A stretch of 5,290 nt of DNA, taken from the NCBI GenBank assembly GCA_937891805.1, contig CALATK010000229.1, positions 1 to 5,290 of the forward strand, read 5' to 3'. Of the stretch, positions 1 through 5,290 are shown in pieces. The first letter of the stretch is position 1. Every line of letters starts with the position of its first letter. Both the position numbers and the translations under genes were made by a program. This DNA is from an uncultured Fibrobacter sp. Lineage in GTDB: Bacteria > Fibrobacterota > Fibrobacteria > Fibrobacterales > Fibrobacteraceae. A model generated the notes under the pieces. That model searched no databases and was not told the DNA's origin. It worked only from the letters and a program-made list of their open reading frames with translations.

Positions 1-4
1 CCGA

Positions 5-20
5 GGGGGAGGCTTCCCCC
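5..20 (-). terminator. Hairpin immediately after the GH13 gene stop codon
   Basis: A 6-bp perfect inverted repeat (GGGGGA / TCCCCC) with a 4-base loop starts one base beyond the GH13 stop codon at 22-24. Read on the minus strand it is preceded by an A-rich stretch and followed by CTCGG up to the window edge, so the U-tract of a classic intrinsic terminator is not visible in the direction of the gene. On the plus strand it is followed by TTTATTTAATTT, a better U-tract, so it could serve a convergent plus-strand gene lying to the left, or act in both directions. The hairpin is seen directly; terminator function is inferred. Confidence 0.6.
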
Positions 21-21
21 T

Positions 22-1281
22 TTATTTAATTTCGAAGGCGGGTTCAGTGCCGGAGGTTGTGACGGAGAGGGTCACGGTCTTTTTGCCCAGGGTGCGGGTG
101 ACGGTGAAGCCGTCGGCGGTGTTTGCGATGGAGAGGCTGCCGTCGCGGAGGACGGAGTTTTCGCGGCGCATCTTGACCATGTTACAGATAAATTCGTAGA
201 GCGGTTGGGACTTGCGGTTTTCCAGTTCGTCCCAGGGGACGCTTCGGCGGCAGTCGGGGTCCTTGCCGCCCTTCATGGAGAGTTCCTCGCCGTAGTAAAT
301 GCAGGACGCGCCGGGCATAAAGAACAGGAGGGCGTATGCCAGCTTGATGCGTTTGAGGCTTGCGCGGGGCTGGGACAGGAGGCGGGTGGTGTCGTGGCTC
401 CCCAAAAGGTTCATGGGGATGTCGCCGCGGCCTTCGGGGAAGGCGGCGCGGACACGGTCGCAGAATTCCTGGACAGAGATGGGGTTCTCGTCGAAGAGGA
501 ACTTCATGACCGCCTTGCGGAAGATGTAGTTCATGACGCCGTCGAACTGGTCGCCTTGCAACCAGCGGGAGGGTTCGTCCCAGATTTCGCCTACGATGTA
601 GGCCTCGGGATTGATGGCCTTGACGCGGCGGCGGAATTCTTGCCAGAAGGAGTCGTCGTCGATTTCGTTCGGCACGTCGAGACGCCAGCCGTCGATGCCG
701 CGACGGGTCCAGTATTCGGCCACGGAGAAAAGGTATTCCCGAACTTCGGGGCAGCCGGTGTTGAACTTGGGGAGCGCGGGATAGTTCCACCAGCATTCGT
801 AATTGGGTTTGCCCGAATAGGCGTTGAGAGGCCAGCCCTTTACATGAAACCAGTCCACGTAGGGGGAATTTTCGCCCAGTTCCAGCAGACTGTTGAACTG
901 GAAGAACCCGCGGGAACAGTGGTTGAACACACCGTCGAGAATGATGCGGAGCCCAAGCCTGTGGGCCTTTTTGACAAGGCGGTCGAAATCCTTGAGGGTG
1001 CCCAGCACCGGGTCGATTTCGAAGTAATCGACGGTATGGTAGCGGTGGTTGGAATTGCTCTTGAAGATGGGACAGAGGTAGATGGCGTTTGCGCCGAGAC
1101 CCGCGATGTAGTCCAGGTGGTCCTCGATGCCTGCGAGATTCCCGCCGAACATGTTTTCGCGGGTGGGCCTGGAACCCCAGGGCACGAACCTGCCTACCGC
1201 CTGGTAGCGGGGACTGCGGCAGAACCTATCAGGGAATATCTGATAGAATACGGCGTCTTTTGTCCAGGCTGGAGCGAACAT
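22..1281 (-). CDS. Compact GH13 alpha-amylase family glucanohydrolase (neopullulanase/cyclomaltodextrinase-like), cytoplasmic
   Basis: This 419-residue protein should hydrolyse alpha-1,4 (perhaps also alpha-1,6) bonds in short maltodextrins. The GH13 conserved regions are present in order: the VFYQIFPDRF opening (11-20), DGVFNH (116-121), LPKFN (170-174, at the site of the MPKLN signature of the GH13_20 neopullulanase group), GWRLDVPNE with nucleophile Asp202, VGEIW with acid/base Glu232, and LLGSHD with transition-state Asp297. All three catalytic acids are intact. There is no signal peptide, so it is probably cytosolic. GH13_20 enzymes are usually near 580 residues with an N-terminal CBM34 domain; here the barrel begins within 10 residues of the start and the C-terminal domain is short (about 340-419). 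The ATG at 1281 is the only plausible start, because the next Met (44) would remove the first barrel strand. No clear Shine-Dalgarno is seen. It lies 86 bases downstream of malQ on the same strand, probably in one operon. Exact substrate and subfamily are uncertain. Confidence 0.9.
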   Translation of the reverse strand: MFAPAWTKDAVFYQIFPDRFCRSPRYQAVGRFVPWGSRPTRENMFGGNLAGIEDHLDYIAGLGANAIYLCPIFKSNSNHRYHTVDYFEIDPVLGTLKDFDRLVKKAHRLGLRIILDGVFNHCSRGFFQFNSLLELGENSPYVDWFHVKGWPLNAYSGKPNYECWWNYPALPKFNTGCPEVREYLFSVAEYWTRRGIDGWRLDVPNEIDDDSFWQEFRRRVKAINPEAYIVGEIWDEPSRWLQGDQFDGVMNYIFRKAVMKFLFDENPISVQEFCDRVRAAFPEGRGDIPMNLLGSHDTTRLLSQPRASLKRIKLAYALLFFMPGASCIYYGEELSMKGGKDPDCRRSVPWDELENRKSQPLYEFICNMVKMRRENSVLRDGSLSIANTADGFTVTRTLGKKTVTLSVTTSGTEPAFEIK

Positions 1282-1283
1282 AG

Positions 1284-1361
1284 TTCGGATTTCAGATTTC
1301 AGATTTCGGAGTTGAATTTTCTCGTTAACATCAATTCATAATTCCGAAATCCGAATTCCGA
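1284..1361. repeat. Inverted pair of 7-bp-period repeats in the malQ-GH13 gap
   Basis: The 86-base gap 1282-1367 holds two short heptamer blocks facing each other. The left block (1288-1308) is GATTTCA twice, then GATTTCG. The right block (1341-1361) is ATTCCGA, AATCCGA, ATTCCGA. The arms TTCGGATTTC (1284-1293) and GAAATCCGAA (1346-1355) are perfect 10-base inverted copies about 52 bases apart. A second left arm, GATTTCGGA (1302-1310), also pairs with TCCGAAATC (1343-1351). In a malQ-GH13 transcript the downstream arm ends within three bases of the GH13 start codon, so folding could affect translation. The repeats are seen; the regulatory role is inference. Confidence 0.7.
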
Positions 1362-1367
1362 ATTGGT

Positions 1368-3341
1368 CTAGATTTTCCACATGGGTCTGCGTTTGCGGGC
1401 GTCCACCAGCTTGCGAATTTCCGAACAGAGGAAGTTGTTTTTCGCGAGGTCCTCTACGGAGCAGGGCAGGCGGTAGGTCCAGTTCTTGCCGCCGACGGTG
1501 CCCGGGATGTTCACCCGTTCCTCTTCGGGAGCGCATTCCGAAAGGGCGGGCGACAGGGCGAAATAGTCCTGCACCGGCAAGATGCAGAGCAGACTGTTGG
1601 CGGAGAACACGTGGGCCAGAATGTTCCGCACCACGGTAGGAGTCAGTTCCTCCGGAGCATTGCCCGGAAGCCCCGCGTGAGACCAGTAGAAGGCCTTATC
1701 AAAGTCAGGCTCCTTCCAGAGTCCGCGAAGGCTGGAGGTGTCATGGCAGCTGGTGGTGCATACCGAGAGGCGGGGGTATTCTTCCATGGCGTAGTAGGGA
1801 GAATAGGGAGCGTCCCAGTTGCGGGCCCACCGCTCGATACGGAGCGAAAGGATATTCAACTTCTTGAGAACCGCAGGAACGCAGCGGGGCACGGAGCCCA
1901 GGTCTTCGGCGCAGACCAGCATGTCCGTTTCCTTGGCAAGGACCGACAAAAGCTTGGTGGCGTTCGCCTCCCAAAGGGCGTTCTGGGCGGCCTCGTTTTC
2001 GCCGATAATTTCGTGAAGTTTCTGCTGTTCATATTCCGGCAGGGTGAAGAGCACCGGGGCATTGTACCAATACCAGTAGGGGTAGAAGGTGTGTTCGTCG
2101 CCGGTAGGGACAAACACGCGGTTCCAGTATACCTTCAGCAGTTTGTCCTTAATTTCTTGGGGTTCGGAAAGACCGAGGATGGCCTTTTCCGAGAGGAATT
2201 CGTCTTTCAAGATGTAGCGGTCCGTAGTGCCGTAGAGCGTCTTGAAGCAGACGGGCAGCAGGCGTTCCGTATCGCCTTCCAGGAACTGCCGCAGCTGATC
2301 CACGGAATAGTTGGGCTTGCGCAGGTATTCCAGGGATTCCTGCTTGAACCCTGCGGCCTGCAGGCGTTCCAGGGTCAGCGGGATGCTGGGATTGAAGTGC
2401 CCGAGGATGCCCGTAGTCTCGGTCTGGGGGATGCTCCAGATACGGAAAAATCCCAGCACATGGTCGATACGGTAGGCGTGGTAGAACTTGCTCGCCTGGG
2501 CGAGACGGGCTTTCCACCAGGCAAAGCCGTCCTGTTCAATGACATCCCAGCGGTAGGTGGGGAATCCCCAGTTCTGACCGCTGTAGCTGAACATGTCGGG
2601 AGGGGCGCCGGCACGGTCTTCCAGGGAGAAATACTTGCGGCTCGCCCACACGTCGGCGCTGTCCTCGTTGATGAGGATAGGAATGTCACCCTTGATGTTG
2701 ATGCCCAGCTTGGAAACTTCTGACACGGCGGCACAGAACTGCGTTTCGGCAACGAACTGCATCCAGGCCTGGAACCAAACGTCTTTCTTGTACTTGGTCC
2801 AGATTTTTTCAATGTCCGCGTCCGTGGGGTTCTTGAAATTTTTCCAGTCCTTCCAGCTCTTCTCGCCGTTTTCGGCTTTCAGGGTGCTGTAGGCGCAGTA
2901 GGCCTTGGCCCAGGGGTTCTTGTCCAGCCACTCCTGCAGGACCTTGTCCTTGCGGAGCTGGTCGTAACGGTTGTCGAAAATTTTTCTCAGGATGGAGCGT
3001 TTCCAGGTGGAAATCTTGTAATAGTCGATGCGTTCCTGCTCGTCGAACTTTTCCTTGGCTTCTTCGATATCGTCTTCGAATTCGGAGGAACCCTGCACCG
3101 CCTGGATGTTGATGAACACCGGGTTCAGGGCGAAGGCGCTGCGGGCGCTGTAGGGGCTGGCCTCGGCGCCGGTATCGTTCACCGGCAAAAGCTGGATGAC
3201 GTTGAAATCACAAAGCTTGGACCACTGGGCAAAGGGAATCAGGTCTAGGTATTCGCCGATACCGATGCTGTTTTTGCTACGGAGGCTGAACAGGGGAACG
3301 GCTACGCCGCTCTGGAAACAAGAAATATCACTGTAACGCAT
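1368..3341 (-). CDS. malQ: 4-alpha-glucanotransferase (amylomaltase, GH77), DPE2-like but without starch-binding domains
   Basis: This 657-residue cytosolic enzyme should transfer alpha-1,4-glucan segments between maltodextrins, or from maltose to a longer glucan, releasing glucose. GH77 hallmarks visible: an N-terminal GVAVPLFSLRSKNSIGIGE block (12-30) that starts the barrel, GDIPI (218-222), PPD (247-249), GQNWG (255-259), YRIDH with nucleophile Asp293, AEDLG with acid/base Glu479, SCHDT with Asp534, and a late NIPGTVGGKNW block (611-621). All three catalytic carboxylates are present. After the nucleophile, the stretch FFRIWSIP followed by GHFNPSIPLTLE (314-325) and a long insert to about residue 430 resembles, from memory, plant DPE2 and its bacterial relatives. 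Those carry two N-terminal CBM20 domains and are around 900 residues; this one starts directly at the barrel. The ATG at 3341 fits that start; no Shine-Dalgarno is obvious. It probably heads an operon with the downstream GH13 gene, serving maltodextrin/glycogen turnover. The family call is firm; the DPE2-like subclass is tentative. Confidence 0.95.
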   Translation of the reverse strand: MRYSDISCFQSGVAVPLFSLRSKNSIGIGEYLDLIPFAQWSKLCDFNVIQLLPVNDTGAEASPYSARSAFALNPVFINIQAVQGSSEFEDDIEEAKEKFDEQERIDYYKISTWKRSILRKIFDNRYDQLRKDKVLQEWLDKNPWAKAYCAYSTLKAENGEKSWKDWKNFKNPTDADIEKIWTKYKKDVWFQAWMQFVAETQFCAAVSEVSKLGINIKGDIPILINEDSADVWASRKYFSLEDRAGAPPDMFSYSGQNWGFPTYRWDVIEQDGFAWWKARLAQASKFYHAYRIDHVLGFFRIWSIPQTETTGILGHFNPSIPLTLERLQAAGFKQESLEYLRKPNYSVDQLRQFLEGDTERLLPVCFKTLYGTTDRYILKDEFLSEKAILGLSEPQEIKDKLLKVYWNRVFVPTGDEHTFYPYWYWYNAPVLFTLPEYEQQKLHEIIGENEAAQNALWEANATKLLSVLAKETDMLVCAEDLGSVPRCVPAVLKKLNILSLRIERWARNWDAPYSPYYAMEEYPRLSVCTTSCHDTSSLRGLWKEPDFDKAFYWSHAGLPGNAPEELTPTVVRNILAHVFSANSLLCILPVQDYFALSPALSECAPEEERVNIPGTVGGKNWTYRLPCSVEDLAKNNFLCSEIRKLVDARKRRPMWKI

Positions 3342-3353
3342 GGTGGGAAAGAT

Positions 3354-3359
3354 AGTATA
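3354..3359 (-). promoter_or_regulatory. malQ: Possible -10 element (TATACT) just upstream of malQ
   Basis: On the minus strand TATACT lies 12 bases before the malQ ATG and matches 5 of 6 bases of the sigma-70 -10 consensus. No -35 match exists at 16-18 bases; that position falls inside the heptamer array and reads CCTATC. If used, the transcript would start about 5 bases before the ATG and be nearly leaderless, which fits the lack of a ribosome binding site. A chance match is quite possible. Confidence 0.25.
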
Positions 3360-3485
3360 GTGGCTAGGGATTAGGGGATAGGATCTAGGGATTAGGGGAT
3401 AGGATCTAGGATCTAGGGGATAGGATCTTGGATCTAGGGGATAGGGGATAGGATCTAGGATCTAGGGGATAGGTTTTAGGTGGTA
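3360..3485. repeat. 18-unit perfect-register heptamer tandem array upstream of malQ
   Basis: The 126 bases divide into exactly 18 heptamers with no insertion or deletion. The main variants on the plus strand are GGATCTA (six copies, plus one GGATCTT), GGGGATA (six copies) and GGGATTA (two copies), with divergent units at both ends (GTGGCTA at the left, GGTTTTA and GGTGGTA at the right). The units also group into a higher-order 21-bp pattern: complete 21-bp copies start at 3381, 3402, 3423 and 3451, with one extra GGGGATA at 3444-3450. The plus strand is strongly G-rich and C-poor. The array begins 19 bases upstream of the malQ ATG, where a promoter or leader would be expected. It is not coding, has no spacers as a CRISPR would, and carries no transposase. 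Its function is unknown. Confidence 0.95.
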
Positions 3486-3572
3486 GGGCCGCAGGGGACA
3501 AGAGGTTCGGGGTGCGAGGCGCAAGGTTTGATGGTCACAAGAATAAACGGTGCCTTTTTTCCATTAAACCTT
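3486..3572. other. Gene-free stretch between heptamer array and hairpin
   Basis: No plausible coding region, tRNA or convincing promoter is seen. From 3500 to 3527 the bases can be read as four further heptamers (AAGAGGT, TCGGGGT, GCGAGGC, GCAAGGT) sharing GG at positions 5-6, so this may be a decayed or related repeat block. The sequence then becomes AT-richer toward 3560, where any malQ promoter further from the gene would have to lie. A weak minus-strand pair (TTTAAT, 17 bases, TATTCT) is present but poorly matched. Confidence 0.4.
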
Positions 3573-3598
3573 AGGGGACACCCGTATGGGTGTCCCCT
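3573..3598 (-). terminator. Strong hairpin terminator downstream of the GH5 gene
   Basis: An 11-bp perfect inverted repeat (AGGGGACACCC and its complement) encloses a 4-base loop (GTAT on the plus strand), about 35 bases beyond the GH5 stop codon at 3634-3636. It separates the GH5 gene from malQ and suggests that they are separate transcription units. In the minus-strand direction the stem is followed by AAGGTTTAAT, only a weak U-tract; in the plus direction it is followed by TTGATTTGG. The structure is plain; termination is the natural inference. Confidence 0.75.
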
Positions 3599-3633
3599 TT
3601 GATTTGGTTATTGGATTATGGTGCGTAAATTGT

Positions 3634-5290
3634 CTATTTGATAGAAATTACTTTACTCGATGATCCGAGGCGGAGCACATAGCGGCCCGCTTGCGGGACG
3701 GTAAGGTTCAGTTGACCATTTGCGGAACCCGTGGCGATTGCCTGGCCGAGCATGTTCAGAAGTGCGTAGCGGCTATGGTGCGGAATACCCGTAACGGAAA
3801 TATTTTGACCCTGTACCATGACGCTGTAGCTTGCCTTCGCAGTTTTGACGGGGCGTGTACCGATGGCGTCCGTGCCGTCGGGAATCTTTACCGGCGTGTA
3901 GCCCTCGACGCTACCGACGCACTTGACATCCTTGATCCAAAGCGAGGGGCTGAAAGCGGTATCGATAACGTTGAAACGGATTGCCCTTACAAGGTCGAGT
4001 ACGGGTGTTCCGGGAATGTCGCTTTGCCATCCGTTATTGACCATCCAGCCCATGTCGATATTGACGGTTTCCCAATCCATGGTGAGCGGCATCGCGATGT
4101 ACGGGAAGTCCCAGGCGCCACTGCCAAATCTTTCCGTTGATTCGTTCCAATCGTAGTACAGCGTGAGTTCGTGGTTAGAGCCCTTATAGGTGTACTGGAG
4201 CATCTTGCACTTGGAAAGGTCCGCGGCACCATCCAGAACGTAGTCCGCCTTTGCGTAGGGGGAATAGCTGAAGGGGCTGCTGGGGTCGAGAACGATATCG
4301 TCCATCTTGCCGATGCCATCGGAGGAGTTGTCCTTGACGCTAGATGTGCCGTAGTTTCCGTCAGCGTCGGCTTCCACCGCATCGGCGAAAATTTTCCAGG
4401 ATCCCTTGATTTCGCTCAGGTCGCCGTAGGTCACCAGGTTCGGAAGGTTGTCCGTAATTTCGTTTTCCCATTTCAGTCGCTTGGTGTAGGTGGTCTTCTG
4501 TGGCAAGATGTTTGCACGGGTGTAGTCGGCCACCGGATCGGTGCCGAGGAAGGGGCGTTCTACGTTCCACATGGCGGTGGAAAGTTTCTTTTCGTTGGTC
4601 CACTGCAAGAATGCCTCAAGCTGAGTCTTGTTGTCGGCATTGGTGAAAATATCCTGAATGCCGCCCCATTCGGTGACGAACACGCTCAGGCCCGCGGCCA
4701 TCGCCTTGTTGGAACTTGCCGTGTGTTCCGATGTCTTGTGCATGTTGGCGTAGAAGTGGTAGGTGTAGGCGATGTTCTTGTCGTTCACCGGATTGTTGAC
4801 GGCGTCGCCTGCCATGGAAGACCAAACCGGCGTACCGATGATAACCAGGTTGTCGGAATGCTTGCGGATGGCCGCAGTGACGGTGTCGGCGTAGGCCTTC
4901 AGGTCGTCCCAGGATTCGCTCACGGGCTCATTGTAGATTTCAAAGATTACATGGGGGTACTTTCCGTAGCGAATGGCCATGCGTTCGAAGAAATTTGCAG
5001 CATCCTTGGCGGTAAAGCAGAGCTTGTTGTCATTGAATTCGAACTGGGGCTTGACACCCTTGTGGATGCAGTTGTAGTAGCCACCTTCGCTGTGCCAGTC
5101 AATGAGCACGTAGATGTCGTTTTCAATGGCGGCCTGCACGACCGTGTCCATTTTTGCTTCGTAGTATTCCGGGCGGGTCATGTATATGCCCTGCCCCCAC
5201 GGCGCTACGGCGCCCATGGCGCTGCGCACGAGTTCCACATTCCAGCCGCCCACCAGCGTGTCGATGTAGGTGTTGCCGTTATAGAAGGAC
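3634..5290 (-). CDS. Secreted GH5 endoglucanase (cellulase) with jelly-roll domain and type IX-like sorting tail; 5' end outside window
   Basis: This is an endo-beta-1,4-glucanase-type enzyme acting on cellulose or related beta-glucans at or outside the cell surface. The frame stays open to the window edge, so 551 residues are visible (numbered here from the codon at 5289); the GTG at 5253 is internal and not the start. SFYNGNTYIDTLVGGW opens the fragment and is typical of the first GH5_2-like barrel strand region. Next come LIDWHS (around Asp64-His66), IYNEP with acid/base Glu121 (codon 4927-4929), TYHFYA with His178, and FVTEWGG with nucleophile Glu207 (codon 4669-4671), then MWN near Trp241. 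Residues about 287-460 form a separate beta-rich, aromatic-rich domain ending in LWIKDVKCVG, resembling a CBM11-like jelly roll (tentative). A linker (about 461-482) leads to a final domain of about 68 residues, with YALLNMLGQAIATG and AGRYVLRLG and a terminal Lys, like type IX secretion sorting domains. The missing N-terminus should hold the signal peptide. Size and layout recall F. succinogenes endoglucanase 3-type proteins, which cannot be checked here. Confidence 0.93.
   Translation of the reverse strand, partial: SFYNGNTYIDTLVGGWNVELVRSAMGAVAPWGQGIYMTRPEYYEAKMDTVVQAAIENDIYVLIDWHSEGGYYNCIHKGVKPQFEFNDNKLCFTAKDAANFFERMAIRYGKYPHVIFEIYNEPVSESWDDLKAYADTVTAAIRKHSDNLVIIGTPVWSSMAGDAVNNPVNDKNIAYTYHFYANMHKTSEHTASSNKAMAAGLSVFVTEWGGIQDIFTNADNKTQLEAFLQWTNEKKLSTAMWNVERPFLGTDPVADYTRANILPQKTTYTKRLKWENEITDNLPNLVTYGDLSEIKGSWKIFADAVEADADGNYGTSSVKDNSSDGIGKMDDIVLDPSSPFSYSPYAKADYVLDGAADLSKCKMLQYTYKGSNHELTLYYDWNESTERFGSGAWDFPYIAMPLTMDWETVNIDMGWMVNNGWQSDIPGTPVLDLVRAIRFNVIDTAFSPSLWIKDVKCVGSVEGYTPVKIPDGTDAIGTRPVKTAKASYSVMVQGQNISVTGIPHHSRYALLNMLGQAIATGSANGQLNLTVPQAGRYVLRLGSSSKVISIK

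Noticed and set aside
205..1341. Long plus-strand open frame of 378 codons opposite the GH13 gene
   Set aside because: It mirrors a well-supported GH13 gene; the translation shows no recognisable family and arises from the GC-biased codon pattern on the opposite strand.
1611..2723. Long plus-strand open frame of 370 codons opposite malQ
   Set aside because: It is antisense to intact GH77 catalytic motifs, and its composition (Gly/Val/Ala-rich, no domain pattern) is that of a shadow frame.
3360..3485. CRISPR array
   Set aside because: The units are contiguous 7-mers with no unique spacers, and no cas genes are present.
3360..3485. Telomere-like or origin iteron array
   Set aside because: GGGATTAGGGG recalls telomeric repeats, but bacterial context and flanking genes make this superficial. 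No replication initiator gene or AT-rich unwinding region is adjacent.
3542..3570. Sigma-70 promoter for malQ (TTTAAT, 17 bases, TATTCT)
   Set aside because: Only 3 of 6 and 4 of 6 consensus matches; such pairs are expected by chance in AT-rich sequence.
3691..4140. Plus-strand open frame of 149 codons opposite the GH5 gene
   Set aside because: It lies antisense to the clearly coding sorting tail and jelly-roll domain, and has no independent support.
5251..5253. GTG as the start of the GH5 gene
   Set aside because: The frame remains open upstream to the window edge and encodes SFYNGNTYIDTL, a conserved part of the GH5 barrel, so the true start lies outside the window.

Overview
The window looks like a chromosomal segment from a Fibrobacter-type cellulolytic bacterium (phylum Fibrobacterota). 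Three things point there: a secreted GH5 cellulase ending in a type IX secretion-like C-terminal sorting domain, its proximity to cytosolic maltodextrin/glycogen enzymes, and short intergenic tandem repeats. The genus is an inference from gene content and style; no marker gene is present. There are no RNA genes, mobile elements or CRISPR arrays.

All three genes lie on the minus strand, so transcription runs from high to low coordinates. At 3634-5290 is a 5'-truncated GH5 endoglucanase: catalytic barrel, jelly-roll carbohydrate-binding-like domain, linker and sorting tail. Its N-terminus and signal peptide lie beyond position 5290. It is followed by a strong hairpin (3573-3598). The gap before the next gene (3342-3633) also holds an 18-unit heptamer array (3360-3485), directly upstream of malQ. 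At 1368-3341 is a GH77 4-alpha-glucanotransferase (malQ) that looks DPE2-like but lacks N-terminal starch-binding domains. After an 86-base gap with a second, inverted set of heptamers comes a compact GH13 alpha-amylase-family gene (22-1281), whose stop codon abuts a hairpin at 5-20.

Functionally there are two units. The GH5 protein should act outside the cell or on its surface on cellulose or related beta-glucans. MalQ and the GH13 enzyme have no signal peptides and form a probable two-gene operon for internal maltodextrin or glycogen turnover: MalQ transfers glucan segments between chains, and the GH13 enzyme hydrolyses short alpha-glucans. This fits the known ability of Fibrobacter succinogenes to store glycogen and make maltodextrins from cellulose-derived glucose.

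The coding content is ordinary for such an organism. The least explained part is the non-coding DNA: both gaps carry differently sequenced repeats with an exact 7-bp period, one just upstream of the malQ start and one forming a potential stem over the GH13 start codon.
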